Source of the DNA: JBAZOO01 sp041648735 | Lineage (GTDB): Bacteria; Verrucomicrobiota; Lentisphaeria; Oligosphaerales; CAITYL01 | DNA length: 64,000 nucleotides | Assembly: GCA_041648735.1 (NCBI GenBank) | Contig: JBAZOO010000012.1 | Location: forward strand, 32,500 to 96,499 | Direction of reading: 5' to 3' | In this document: piece by piece, positions 51,295-60,487 of the stretch | Layout: each line of letters starts with the position of its first letter | Numbering within the stretch: position 1 is the first letter of the stretch | Notes under the pieces: model-generated | What the model saw: the letters and a program-made list of their open reading frames with translations, nothing else | Told to the model about the DNA's origin: nothing | Databases searched by the model: none | Program-made: the position numbers and the translations under genes

Positions 51295-52722
51295 GTGGAA
51301 TTGGACATTTTGGAATCGAAGATTCATGGCTGCTGGATGGGCAAATCCATCGGCGGCACCCTCGGATTGCCGGTGGAAGGCAAACTCGGCCCTTTGGCAC
51401 TGACCTATTACGACCCGGTGCCGACGGTTGCGCCGCCCAACGACGATCTCGAGTTGCAGTTGGTCTGGCTGGATCTCGTCGAAAAAAGCGGCGGGCAATT
51501 GACGGCGGACGATTTTGGCCAGGCCTGGCTGCGGCACATCCACTACATGTGGGATGAATATGGGCGGTGCCGCTGGAACTTGCGCCGGGGCGTGCCCGCG
51601 ACGGCGGCCGGCGCGTTTGAAAATCCGTTCCATGCGGGGATGGGGTCGCCGATCCGCTCGGAAATCTGGGCCTGCCTTTTCCCCGATGACCCGGCCAGCG
51701 CCGCGTACTATGCCGGCTTGGATGCGTCCCTGGACCACGGGGTCGAGGGGATCGCCGGGGAAGTGTATTTTGCGTTCATGCAGAGCCTGGTCGCCTCGGG
51801 GACGGCATTGGCGGCGGCCCTCCGGGAAGCGCTGCGAAGCATTCCGGCCGCCAGTGAAACGGCGGCGGCCATCGAACAGGTCTTGGGGGACCACCGTGCC
51901 GGCGTGGAGCCTTGGGAATGCCGCCAGCGGCTCCTGCGGCAGCATGACAATGAGAATTTCACGCATGCGCCGCTGAACGTCGCGTTGGCGGTCTGGGCGC
52001 TCCTGCATGGCGCCGGGGATTTTGAGAAGAGCATCCTGCTTTCCACCAACGCCGGGTATGACACCGACAGCACCACGGCGACCGTGGGGGCGACGCTGGG
52101 CCTGGGGATCGGAATCGAGAGGATCCCCGCCCGCTGGAAGGGACCGATCGGCGACGGCGTCTATCTCGGCCCCGGCATCCGGGGTCTGGCCAGTGCCCCG
52201 GCCACGTTGCGGGAACTGACGCGGCGCGTGGTGGTGGCCAGCGGCCGGCTGCGGAAGAAATCGTTGGCCGAAATCCCCTGGGTGCCGGAAGGCGCCGTGG
52301 AACTGGAAAAGCTGCCGGGCACGATTGGGCTGGCGCCCCTCGGAAGCGAAGGGAAGCCGGTTGCCTGGGCCAACGGCGAACTGCCGGACGCAATCAAACA
52401 AGCGGGTGGCGGCGAGTGGACATGGCCGGTGAACCACGATGAGGAGAGGCGCATGGTGTGCCTGGCCAGCGCGGGCGCGACGCTCTATCTCGACGGCGCG
52501 CTGCTCCACCGCTGCGAACCGGGCCTGCCGCATGTGCCGGCCCCGCACCGCTGCCCGGAAGGCGCGCGGGTTGCCTTCACTCCCGGCCGCGGCGTCCATC
52601 GCGTGCGGCTGGAGTTGGGGGCGGCGGATCCCCGGCAGAAGGCAACCGTGCTGCTGACCTACCCGAATTTCCATCTCTGTCCCTGGACGGCGGAGGAGAT
52701 CCCCCAGGCGGCCACCCTTTAA
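51295..52722 (+). CDS. ADP-ribosylglycohydrolase-fold protein
   Basis: 475-aa protein. The N-terminal ~320 residues follow the ARH fold: HGCWMGKSIGGTLGLPVEGK, the metal-site segment PNDDLE (48-53, in place of GDDT) and NAGYDTDSTTATVGATLG (D256, D258). The remaining ~150 residues form a beta-rich extension. Metal-binding aspartates look conserved, so hydrolysis of an N- or O-glycosidic bond is likely, but presence in a sugar operon hints at a substrate other than ADP-ribose. It starts at GTG 51295 with GGAGC upstream. Confidence 0.87.
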   Translation: MELDILESKIHGCWMGKSIGGTLGLPVEGKLGPLALTYYDPVPTVAPPNDDLELQLVWLDLVEKSGGQLTADDFGQAWLRHIHYMWDEYGRCRWNLRRGVPATAAGAFENPFHAGMGSPIRSEIWACLFPDDPASAAYYAGLDASLDHGVEGIAGEVYFAFMQSLVASGTALAAALREALRSIPAASETAAAIEQVLGDHRAGVEPWECRQRLLRQHDNENFTHAPLNVALAVWALLHGAGDFEKSILLSTNAGYDTDSTTATVGATLGLGIGIERIPARWKGPIGDGVYLGPGIRGLASAPATLRELTRRVVVASGRLRKKSLAEIPWVPEGAVELEKLPGTIGLAPLGSEGKPVAWANGELPDAIKQAGGGEWTWPVNHDEERRMVCLASAGATLYLDGALLHRCEPGLPHVPAPHRCPEGARVAFTPGRGVHRVRLELGAADPRQKATVLLTYPNFHLCPWTAEEIPQAATL

Positions 52723-52771
52723 CCGGATCTATTCATGAAGCGATCAGGATTGATTCGATTACTCAGTTGAA

Positions 52772-52788
52772 GTGCCCCTCCAGGGCAC
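52772..52788. repeat. Intergenic hairpin GTGCCC-CTCCA-GGGCAC
   Basis: Perfect 6-bp stem 80 bp before the SGNH hydrolase gene. It overlaps the 13-mer GTTGAAGTGCCCC (52766-52778), which recurs at 61362-61374 before another gene of the locus. Confidence 0.55.
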
Positions 52789-52869
52789 AAATGAGAATCG
52801 GACAACACCGCGAGCGCCGCGCCAGCGGCACGGGCCGCCACGGGCGGCCGCGAAAGGGAAAGACAAGCA

Positions 52870-53982
52870 ATGCTGAAGCACCATGCCATGCGCTGGGCCG
52901 CGGGAATCCTGGTAGCCACGGCCACCGCCGGACAATGCGGCCCCTTGAGGCCCGTGGCGCCGGATGACCCGCGGGTCGAGTATGCGGGATATGTCCGCAA
53001 GGAGATTGTCCCTTCCCCGGATCAGCCCGGCGCCAAGCTGGCGCGCTTCGACCGGATCCTGGAGATGGCCGGGACCGGCTACCGTTGGGACAATCCCGGC
53101 GTGAGCATCCGCTTCCGCACGGACGCCACGACCGTCGAGGCCGACTTGCACTACAGCGACCGGCATCAATCCAAGACTGCCCGGAACGGCAGCGGCGTCT
53201 GGGCCGTGGACGGCGCCCTCAAGCCGGCGCAGGCCTTTCAAACCCGCGCGGCCGGCGTGCAGCGCGCACCGGAAAGCGTGACGGTGGCGCTGGCGGGCGG
53301 CGAGGCCCCCGGCTTCCATGACTATGAAATCTTCCTGCCTTACGGCGACGCGGTGGATTTCGCGGGGCTAAGGGTGAACCCGGAGGCCCGGTTCGAGGCG
53401 GCAAAACCGGAACCGGCGGTCCGGTACGTGGCCTATGGGGATTCGATCACGCACGGTTTCACGGCCAGCGCGGTGGACAAGACCTATCCCTTCCTGGTAG
53501 GGCGGAAGAAAGGCTGGCGGACCATCAACTTGGGATTGGGCGGCCGCAGTTCCGGTTTTTCGCCGTCGGATGCCGGGGTGGTCGGAGCGCTCAAGCCGAC
53601 GCTCGTCACCGTGCTGCTGGGCGTCAACGACTGGCAGGGCGGCGTGCCCCTGGAGCGCTACCGCGCGAACCTGGAGGGCTTCCTCACGCGTTTCCGGGTG
53701 GCGCAGCCGGAAACCCCCCTCTATCTGATCACGCCGTTGTGGGTCGCCCCCGCCTGGAATCCACCCGCCAAGACCGCCGATTTGGAACAATACCGCCAAG
53801 TCCTGCGCGACCTCGCCGCGGCGCGCCAGGATCCGAACCTCCATCTCATCGAAGGCCCGGCGCTGATTGACCACGATCCGGCGCTCTTTGACCGGGTGGC
53901 CGTGCATCCCAACGACAAAGGCTTTGCCATGATGGCGGAGCGCCTGGCGCAACAACTCGACAACCCGGAAAGACGGCCATGA
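52870..53982 (+). CDS. SGNH/GDSL hydrolase, CE2-like carbohydrate esterase
   Basis: 370-aa probably exported protein with a short N-terminal signal. A beta-sandwich (about 35-175) precedes the SGNH domain with YVAYGDSITHG (Ser192), a glycine block GLGGRSSGFSP, LLGVNDW and the terminal Asp/His dyad in DRVAVHPND (near 349-353). The order matches CE2 acetylesterases, so removal of acetyl or similar decorations from a glycan is likely. Its stop overlaps the next start (ATGA). Confidence 0.86.
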   Translation: MLKHHAMRWAAGILVATATAGQCGPLRPVAPDDPRVEYAGYVRKEIVPSPDQPGAKLARFDRILEMAGTGYRWDNPGVSIRFRTDATTVEADLHYSDRHQSKTARNGSGVWAVDGALKPAQAFQTRAAGVQRAPESVTVALAGGEAPGFHDYEIFLPYGDAVDFAGLRVNPEARFEAAKPEPAVRYVAYGDSITHGFTASAVDKTYPFLVGRKKGWRTINLGLGGRSSGFSPSDAGVVGALKPTLVTVLLGVNDWQGGVPLERYRANLEGFLTRFRVAQPETPLYLITPLWVAPAWNPPAKTADLEQYRQVLRDLAAARQDPNLHLIEGPALIDHDPALFDRVAVHPNDKGFAMMAERLAQQLDNPERRP

Positions 53983-55265
53983 CGCACCATCCCGCCTTCC
54001 AACACCATTCCGAACGCCTTTTGGACTTCATCTGCGGGCAAACCGCCGCCATCCATCGGGAGGCGCAGGGCTGTCTGAAGCATCCCTTCCTGGTTCCGGG
54101 CGGCCTGTTCCATGACGAGTTGTGGGACTGGGACAGCTTCTGGATCGTCGAGGGGCTGCGGCCCCTGAAGGGGAGGCTGGCACCCGATGCGCGCGAGAAG
54201 TTCCTCCTCCACGCGATGGGAAGCTGGATCAATTTCTTCGACCATCAAACGCCGGAAGGAACCCTTCCGATCATGATGAAAGCCGGCATGGGGGATTTCT
54301 TCGGCTGCACGACGGTGGGGGGAACTGAAAAGAACCAGGCGAAGCCGGTTTTTGCGCAGTTCGCGCGGGGGATTGCGGAGTTCGCGGGGGACTTCCGCTG
54401 GCTGGCGCCCTATTACGGACCGCTCAAAAAATTCCTCCAGCGCTGGCGTTCCCGGTATGGGACGGACTGCGGCCTGCTGGTGTGGGGGTCGGACGCCGCC
54501 ATCGGCGTGGACAACGACCCCACCACCTACGGGCGTCCCGAATTCTCGTCGGCAAACCTGCTCCTCAATTGCCTCTTTTATCAAGAACTGGGCGCGCTGG
54601 GAACCATCGCCAAGGCGCTGGGGCGCGAGGCGGACCTGGAAGGCCTGGCGGACGAGGCGGAGCGGCTCAAGGCCGCGATCCGGCGCGAGTGCTGGGACGA
54701 AAGCGACAGTTTTTTCTACACCGTGGACGTGCAATGCCGTGACCACCGGCACGAGCACTTCCCCCAGATCAACCGCGGCATGGAGATGACGTGGCGGACG
54801 CTCCCGCAAAAGATCAAGCTCTTCACGGGCTTCCTGCCGATGTGGTGCGGCATCGCCACGCCGGAGCAGGCGCGGCTCCTGGTCGAGGGGCACCTGCGCA
54901 ATCCCGCTGAATTTGACGCCCGGTACGGCTTGCCCAGCCTGTCGAAACGCGAGCGGATGTATGACCCCGCCACCGACAGCGCCAATCCGAGCAACTGGCT
55001 TGGCCCGGTCTGGATCGTGGCCAACTATATGGTCTATGAAGGGCTCCGGCGCTACGGCTATCATGCGGATGCCGCCGCGGTGGCCGGCAAGATTGTCACC
55101 CTGCTGGGCGAAGATCTTGAACGTCACGGCGTGCTGCACGAATGCTATCATCCGGACACGGGCAAGCCGAATTTCAACGCCGGCTTCCTGAGCTGGAACG
55201 TCCTGGCCGGCGCCATGATCGCCCAGGAAACGATGGGCCGGCGGATGGCCGCGGGGGGTGCATGA
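53979..55265 (+). CDS. GH63/trehalase-like alpha,alpha-toroid glycosidase
   Basis: 428-aa protein without a signal peptide. Motifs are GGLFHDELWDWDSFW (42-55), NYMVYEGLRRYGY and PNFNAGFLSWN, typical of the GH63/GH37-type (alpha/alpha)6 barrel that cleaves alpha-glucosides. It is shorter than many GH63 enzymes, basically a bare catalytic domain. Coupled by 4-bp overlaps with the esterase before it and the transporter after it, it fits cytoplasmic processing of imported oligosaccharides. Confidence 0.85.
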   Translation: MTHHPAFQHHSERLLDFICGQTAAIHREAQGCLKHPFLVPGGLFHDELWDWDSFWIVEGLRPLKGRLAPDAREKFLLHAMGSWINFFDHQTPEGTLPIMMKAGMGDFFGCTTVGGTEKNQAKPVFAQFARGIAEFAGDFRWLAPYYGPLKKFLQRWRSRYGTDCGLLVWGSDAAIGVDNDPTTYGRPEFSSANLLLNCLFYQELGALGTIAKALGREADLEGLADEAERLKAAIRRECWDESDSFFYTVDVQCRDHRHEHFPQINRGMEMTWRTLPQKIKLFTGFLPMWCGIATPEQARLLVEGHLRNPAEFDARYGLPSLSKRERMYDPATDSANPSNWLGPVWIVANYMVYEGLRRYGYHADAAAVAGKIVTLLGEDLERHGVLHECYHPDTGKPNFNAGFLSWNVLAGAMIAQETMGRRMAAGGA

Positions 55266-56701
55266 TGAGCCGCCAGGAGAGCTTTCTCACCCATATCCCG
55301 AAAGCCGACCGCATTCCCTTCGGGCAGAAACTGGCCTTCGGCGCCGGCGCCAGCATGAGCTGGCTGGCGGCGGACATGACGACGGGCATTCTGTGGCTGC
55401 CGTTCTTCAACATCGGCCTGGGCATCAGTCCGGTGACGCTCGGGGTGGTTCTCATGGTCCTGCGCCTCTGGGACGCCTTCATGGATCCCATCGTCGGCAC
55501 CCTGTCGGACAACACCCGGACGAGGTGGGGGCGGCGGCGGCCTTACATGTTTGTGGGCTCGATCCTGGCGGCGATCACCTACCTCCTGTTGTGGCGTCCG
55601 CCCGCCGGGGCGGGGGAGAGCGGATTGCTGGCCTACCTGGTGGTCGTGGGGCTGTTCTTTTTCACCTTCACCACCTGCAGCTCGATGCCCTTCGGCGCGA
55701 TGCAGATGGAGCTGACGCCGAACTACGACGAACGCACGCACCTGATGGCGTGGACGACGTTTTTCGCCAAGTGCTTCAACCTCTTCGGCGGCTGGTCCAT
55801 GGCGATCATCACCTGTTCGCTGTTTCTTGACCCCGCCACGGGCAAGCCGGACATCGTGCGCGGCATGCAGGCGTTCAGTTGGGTCGTGGCCGGCCTGATT
55901 TTGATATTGGGACTGTTGCCGGCGATCGTCGGCAGAGAGCGTTATTATCAAAAAGCCGTGGTCCGCCAGGCCAGGGAACCCTTTTGGCAAAGCCTCCGGG
56001 AATCCATCGGCAACGGGCCGCTCTGGGGCTTGATCGGCGTGGCGTTCTTCCTCATGCTCAGTGGCATTTCGGTCGGCGCCCTCGGCCAGTATCTGAACAT
56101 CTATTACGTCAACGGGGGCGACATCGCCGCGGCCTCGGTCATCACCGGCTGGAAGGCGACGGTGCTGGTCGCCACGGGCATTGTCTGCATCCCGATGTGG
56201 ACCTGGCTCGGGGAGAAGTTCGACAAGAAGGCGATCATGGCGGCCATGGTCCTGGCCACCATGGCCGGGCATCTGCTGTACATTGTCTGCCTCCGCCCCG
56301 ACATGCCCTATCTCCAGATCCTGCCGGCGACCTTCGAGGTCGGCACCATCTCAGCCATTTGGATATTCCTCCCCTCGATGAGGGCGGACGTGGCCGATCA
56401 CGACGAGCTGCACACCGCCCGCCGCCGGGAAGGGTCTCTCAACGCGGTCTATTCGTGGTTTTTCAAGATTGCCTCGACCCTCGCCCTGGGGGTGGGCGGC
56501 GCCGTGCTCCAAGCCACCGGCTTCAACGTGAAGCTCTTCACGCAGCCCCCCGAGGTGCTCCACCGCATGGTGGTGATCTTCATCACCCTGCCGATCGTTC
56601 TGTGGAGTTTTATGCTACTGTTCCTCTGGCGCTACCCGCTCAACCGGCCGCGCATGGCCGAGATCCGCCGGACTCTCGAGGAGCGGCGCGGCAAATTGTG
56701 A
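55262..56701 (+). CDS. GPH-type sugar:cation symporter (MFS)
   Basis: 479-aa, 12-helix transporter of the glycoside-pentoside-hexuronide family. Signatures are RLWDAFMDPIVGTLSDNTRT, RWGRRRPYM, the asparagine/aspartate cation-site segment, and the second-half SMRADVADHDELHTARRREG with WFFKIASTLALGVGG. These use sodium or protons to import glycosides. It is the only transporter in the locus and overlaps the GH63-like gene by 4 bp. Confidence 0.92.
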   Translation: MMSRQESFLTHIPKADRIPFGQKLAFGAGASMSWLAADMTTGILWLPFFNIGLGISPVTLGVVLMVLRLWDAFMDPIVGTLSDNTRTRWGRRRPYMFVGSILAAITYLLLWRPPAGAGESGLLAYLVVVGLFFFTFTTCSSMPFGAMQMELTPNYDERTHLMAWTTFFAKCFNLFGGWSMAIITCSLFLDPATGKPDIVRGMQAFSWVVAGLILILGLLPAIVGRERYYQKAVVRQAREPFWQSLRESIGNGPLWGLIGVAFFLMLSGISVGALGQYLNIYYVNGGDIAAASVITGWKATVLVATGIVCIPMWTWLGEKFDKKAIMAAMVLATMAGHLLYIVCLRPDMPYLQILPATFEVGTISAIWIFLPSMRADVADHDELHTARRREGSLNAVYSWFFKIASTLALGVGGAVLQATGFNVKLFTQPPEVLHRMVVIFITLPIVLWSFMLLFLWRYPLNRPRMAEIRRTLEERRGKL

Positions 56702-56705
56702 CAAA

Positions 56706-58337
56706 ATGAGCGCTGGCGGATGGAAAATGAACCGGAAGGACCGAGGCGTGGATTCCATGGATGCAACCACCCCCTTTTTTGCTGCCGCGACGCGGGCGCG
56801 CTGGCTGGAAATCGCCGAAGCCTCCAAGCCCCAGCTTCATTGCCGCGAAGCCAGGCCGCTCCGCGTCGTGGCAGGCGTTTCCTGCCCGGATGCCCATCAA
56901 GACTGGGCGATGCTGGACAAGGGGCCGGCGCAGGCCGTGTCTGACCGGACTTGGCGGGGCGGGGAAAGCTTCATCCTGGATTTCGGCGTCCACACCGTCG
57001 GCTATCTGGAGTTCGGCCTCTCCGCCGAGGGGATCGCCGACGCGCCGGTGCGGCTGCAACTCATCTTCGGGGAGGTCGCGGCGGAGGTATGCGAAGCCCT
57101 CGACCCATATTCCGGGCAGATGAGCCGGGCCTGGCTGCAGGACGAGGCCGTGACGGTGGACGTGCTGCCGCGGCGGGTGGCGCTCCCGCGCCGTTATGCC
57201 TTCCGCTATCTCAAGGTCACCGTCGCCAGCGATTCGCCAGCGTTTTCCGTGCGGTTCGGCGATTTCCTGTGCCGTGCCGTTTCCGCGGCGGATCCCGCCG
57301 CCGTGGCGCCGTTGCCGCCCGGCGTGCCGGAGGATCTGCGGGTGATGGACGAAATCTCCCGGCGGACGCTGGCCAACTGCATGCAGACGGTCTATGAGGA
57401 TGGCCCCAAGCGTGACCGCCGGTTGTGGATGGATTTGAGCGTCTGCGCGCCCGTGAACCACGTCACCTTCCGTCAATTCGATTTGACGAAGCGCTGCCTC
57501 TATCTCTTTGCCGGGCTGGCCAACGCCGAAGGGATCGTGCCCGCCTGTGTGTTTGAAGCGCCGCATCCCCACGCCGGGAACGATTTTATCCTGGATTACA
57601 CCGCGTTGTTCGTGACCACCCTGCTCGACTACGCGGAGACCAGCGGGGACTGGCGGACGGCGGATGATCTCTGGCCGGTGGCGGCGCGGCAATTGGCAAT
57701 GCTGCAATCGCAGGTGGACGAACGCGGCCTGTTTGTGGATCCCGGCAACTGGTGGATCTTCATTGATTGGGAGCCGCGCCTGCACAAGCAGGCCGCCATG
57801 CAGGGAGTGATTCTCCGGGGGCTGCAAGCCGCCGTCACTTTGGCGGAAAAGCTGCACGACCCGGGCCGCGCCGCGCCGTTGAAACCCATCATCGAAAAGA
57901 TGAAACGCGCGGCGCGGGAATTCCTCTATTGCCGCGAAAAGCAGCTTTTCCTGAGCGGGCCGGACAGGCAAATCTCCTGGGCCAGCCAGGTCTGGATGGT
58001 TCTGGGCCGGGTCGTCGAGGGGGCGGAAGCCGCCAGCCTCTTGCAGGCCGTGCGGGCGATGCCGGATGCCGTCAAGCCGGTGAATCCAGCCCTCTGCCAT
58101 CTCACGGTCGAAGCCCTGTGGATGTGCGGCCTCGAAAAGGAGGGCATCAAGCTGTTGCGAAGCTATTGGGGCGCCATGGTCCAGCGCGGCGCGACGACCT
58201 TCTGGGAGATCTTCGACCCCGAGCGCCCATTTCTCTCCCCGTACGGGAACCATCTCGTCAACAGCTATTGCCACTCCTGGAGTTGTTCGCCAGCCTATTT
58301 TATCCGGAAATTCCGGGACTATGGTGCGATAATATAA
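56706..58337 (+). CDS. GH78-like alpha-L-rhamnosidase-type glycosidase
   Basis: 543-aa protein lacking a signal peptide. A short beta domain (about 60-205) precedes an (alpha/alpha)6 toroid with the GH78 signature DGPKRDRRLWMDL, DWRTADDLWPVAARQLAML and the C-terminal TTFWEIFD containing a conserved Glu. It is compact relative to typical GH78 enzymes of 700-1000 aa. It starts 4 bp after the transporter stop; starts at 56727 or 56757 are possible. With the PocR-type regulator, rhamnose-containing glycans are a reasonable substrate guess. Confidence 0.83.
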   Translation: MSAGGWKMNRKDRGVDSMDATTPFFAAATRARWLEIAEASKPQLHCREARPLRVVAGVSCPDAHQDWAMLDKGPAQAVSDRTWRGGESFILDFGVHTVGYLEFGLSAEGIADAPVRLQLIFGEVAAEVCEALDPYSGQMSRAWLQDEAVTVDVLPRRVALPRRYAFRYLKVTVASDSPAFSVRFGDFLCRAVSAADPAAVAPLPPGVPEDLRVMDEISRRTLANCMQTVYEDGPKRDRRLWMDLSVCAPVNHVTFRQFDLTKRCLYLFAGLANAEGIVPACVFEAPHPHAGNDFILDYTALFVTTLLDYAETSGDWRTADDLWPVAARQLAMLQSQVDERGLFVDPGNWWIFIDWEPRLHKQAAMQGVILRGLQAAVTLAEKLHDPGRAAPLKPIIEKMKRAAREFLYCREKQLFLSGPDRQISWASQVWMVLGRVVEGAEAASLLQAVRAMPDAVKPVNPALCHLTVEALWMCGLEKEGIKLLRSYWGAMVQRGATTFWEIFDPERPFLSPYGNHLVNSYCHSWSCSPAYFIRKFRDYGAII

Positions 58338-58455
58338 GCGGATGGGGTGCGTCTCCCCGGCGGCTCCGGGCGTGGCGATGCCGCCACTCCGGCGCCATGG
58401 CCGATGAGGGGACGCGCCCGCCGCCGCCACCGCCAACCGCCGCAAGCGCCTTGAC

Positions 58456-59361
58456 ATGCTGAACCATCTCAGAATCGTCGCGCCGAAGACGCCCGACCGG
58501 AGCCGCTACAGCTTCGCCAAGCTTCTGCAGGCCAAAAGCCGGTCCCCGGTCATCGTCCAGCGGGTCAACCAGCCAGACATCAAGCCGCACCGGCATGACT
58601 TCACGGAGCTGGTTTTCGTCCTCGGGGGCACGGCAACGCATGAAATCGGGAACTTGAAATACGGGCTAAAACCCGGGGATTTCTTCCTGGTCAACAACAA
58701 GACCATGCATGCCTACAAGGATTGCCGTTCCCTCAAGCTCATCAACGTGATCATCCGGGAACGGGTGGTTGACCAGATGCAGAGCCATCTGTCGCGCCTT
58801 GGGGGCTTCAAGGTGCTCTCTTCCCTTGGCCGGCCGGGCAAGCCGCTTCCCCCTCCGAACCTCTCCCGGGAGAACCAGGAGGAGTGCCTCCGCATCGTCA
58901 ACCGGATTGAACGGGAGACGTTTGAATCCGGCGCCGTCTCCGACAAGATGAAATCCGCGTTGGTCACGGAGCTGCTGATCACCGTTTGCCGGTTTGCCGA
59001 ATTGAAGAGTGAAGGCACGGCCGCGCTTTATCCCAACATGGAAGCCGCCCTCGCATTCATCTGCGCCCACTACAACGAGCCCATTGACATTGAGAAACTC
59101 TGCGCCCTGGCGCACATGTCCAAGCGCTCGTTCCGGCGGCATTTTGAAAAAGCCACGGGGCATCCGCCGCTCCAATACATCCTGAAGGCAAGGGTGCTGA
59201 AGGCCTGCCAACTGCTCCGGGAAAGCGAAATGCCCTTGTCCGAAGTGGCCGGCTCCTGCGGCTTCGACGACCCCGGCTACTTCTCGCGCGTGTTCAAGAA
59301 GACGACCGGCCTCTCCCCCAACGCGTTCCGGAAGGGCACGACGTTTGGCATCGGCGAATGA
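58456..59361 (+). CDS. AraC-family regulator with cupin sensor
   Basis: 301-aa regulator. N-terminal cupin (KPHRHDFTELVFVLGGTATH, LKPGDFFLVNNKTMHAYKDC) and C-terminal paired helix-turn-helices (IDIEKLCALAHMSKRSFRRH, MPLSEVAGSCGFDDPGYFSR, VFKKTTGLSPNAFRK). This is the RhaS/RhaR-type organisation. It sits immediately upstream of the second copy of the repeated ATTGTCC site, so it is the best candidate to bind it; the more distant PocR-AraC protein has the other copy in the same relative place. Confidence 0.92.
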   Translation: MLNHLRIVAPKTPDRSRYSFAKLLQAKSRSPVIVQRVNQPDIKPHRHDFTELVFVLGGTATHEIGNLKYGLKPGDFFLVNNKTMHAYKDCRSLKLINVIIRERVVDQMQSHLSRLGGFKVLSSLGRPGKPLPPPNLSRENQEECLRIVNRIERETFESGAVSDKMKSALVTELLITVCRFAELKSEGTAALYPNMEAALAFICAHYNEPIDIEKLCALAHMSKRSFRRHFEKATGHPPLQYILKARVLKACQLLRESEMPLSEVAGSCGFDDPGYFSRVFKKTTGLSPNAFRKGTTFGIGE

Positions 59362-59423
59362 CTTTGCCCGGCGCTGGGCCACGGGGATGGGTGGCGCGCC
59401 GCGCCGCTGGGCCGCCCCGGCCA

Positions 59424-59457
59424 TTTTGGCAAGATTGTCCTGCCGATTGTCCCTTTT
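59424..59457 (+). promoter_or_regulatory. Putative AraC operator, copy 2
   Basis: Sequence TTTTGGCAAGATTGTCCTGC followed by CGATTGTCCCTTTT. Two ATTGTCC units lie 12 bp apart. Its centre ends 106 bp before the PEP-CTERM gene start and 62 bp after the cupin-AraC stop. Confidence 0.65.
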
Positions 59458-59563
59458 ATCCATTGCATCCCAGCCGCATTTCGGATACTGTTCCAATAGC
59501 TGGCGATTCCCGCGCCTGCTGAAGAAGTGCCCAACCCGGTGCAAACCCAAGAAGGAGACCCCC

Positions 59564-60385
59564 ATGAAAGTCAGTGCAATGTCAGCCGCCGGCCGTCCCG
59601 CGTGCGGCATCTGCCGGATGCCCGCGGCCCTTGCCGCCACGGTTTTCGCGGGCGCCCTGTTCACCTCGCTCCCCGCCGCCGCCGCCCCCATCACCATCTA
59701 TTCGGACGATTTCACCCATGCAGCGGGTGACTTGAACGGAAACACGGTCCAAGCCAGCTCGGGCACGGACGGCGGCACCTTGAATGCCACGTGGTCGTCA
59801 GTTGCTACGTTGTTTAACTACAGCGGAGCCGGCGTTTTAAATTCGACGACCAATGGCGTTTACGATTATGCCGTGCTGCCGTTTACGCCGGTGGCGGGCA
59901 AAGTGTACACTTTGACCGCGGTGGTTGATCCCACCAATTCGACCTCGAGTAGCACCTTGCTGGCGGTAGGCTTTGCCAACAGCACGGCAACCTCTAATTC
60001 CACCTTTACCGGGCGCAATCCGTGGGTGGGTTATAATCCGCGGGGAACGGGTGCGGCTTACAGCAGTGGGACAACAAGCTTTGACACCTTTGGAACCGCG
60101 GGAAGCTCCAGCGAGCCGATCACCGTCACGCTCACCTTGGACACCCAGAATGCCGCATGGGCGACCACCTACACCGTGGCCGGCGCGACGATTTCGGACA
60201 CGGCCACCTTCACCTATGCCACCAATCCCACGATTGCGGCCGTCTATCTTGGCAATGTTAACACGAGCGGCACCTTCGACAACTTCGCGCTTACGGTGGT
60301 GCCGGAGCCGTCGGCACTGGTGCTGCTCGGCGCCGGCGCGCTGGCCTTGGGCGGCCCGCGGCGGAAGCGCGCCCGGAGCGCCTGA
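59564..60385 (+). CDS. PEP-CTERM exported protein
   Basis: 273-aa protein with a signal peptide (ending TSLPAAAA), a Ser/Thr/Ala/Gly-rich jelly-roll-like body (ITIYSDDFTHAAGDLNGNTV, TLDTQNAAWATTYTVAG, TFDNFALTVV) and a C-terminal sorting signal VPEPSALVLLGAGALALGG followed by the basic tail PRRKRARSA. The tail targets it to an exosortase, none of which is encoded here. GAAGGAG precedes the ATG. It probably binds or displays carbohydrate at the surface. Confidence 0.92.
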   Translation: MKVSAMSAAGRPACGICRMPAALAATVFAGALFTSLPAAAAPITIYSDDFTHAAGDLNGNTVQASSGTDGGTLNATWSSVATLFNYSGAGVLNSTTNGVYDYAVLPFTPVAGKVYTLTAVVDPTNSTSSSTLLAVGFANSTATSNSTFTGRNPWVGYNPRGTGAAYSSGTTSFDTFGTAGSSSEPITVTLTLDTQNAAWATTYTVAGATISDTATFTYATNPTIAAVYLGNVNTSGTFDNFALTVVPEPSALVLLGAGALALGGPRRKRARSA

Positions 60386-60487
60386 GCGTCCCGCCAACCC
60401 GTTTGCGCGGGGGCCGCGCGGCGTGCCAAAGGCGCGCGGCCAGCCCCTGCGCCTGTCTCTCCACCGTCACCGAAAGAGGGATCACGC

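Noticed and set aside
51295..52722. Toxin-immunity or DraG-type nitrogenase regulator
   Set aside because: The fold fits, but there are no nif genes and all neighbours belong to sugar degradation.
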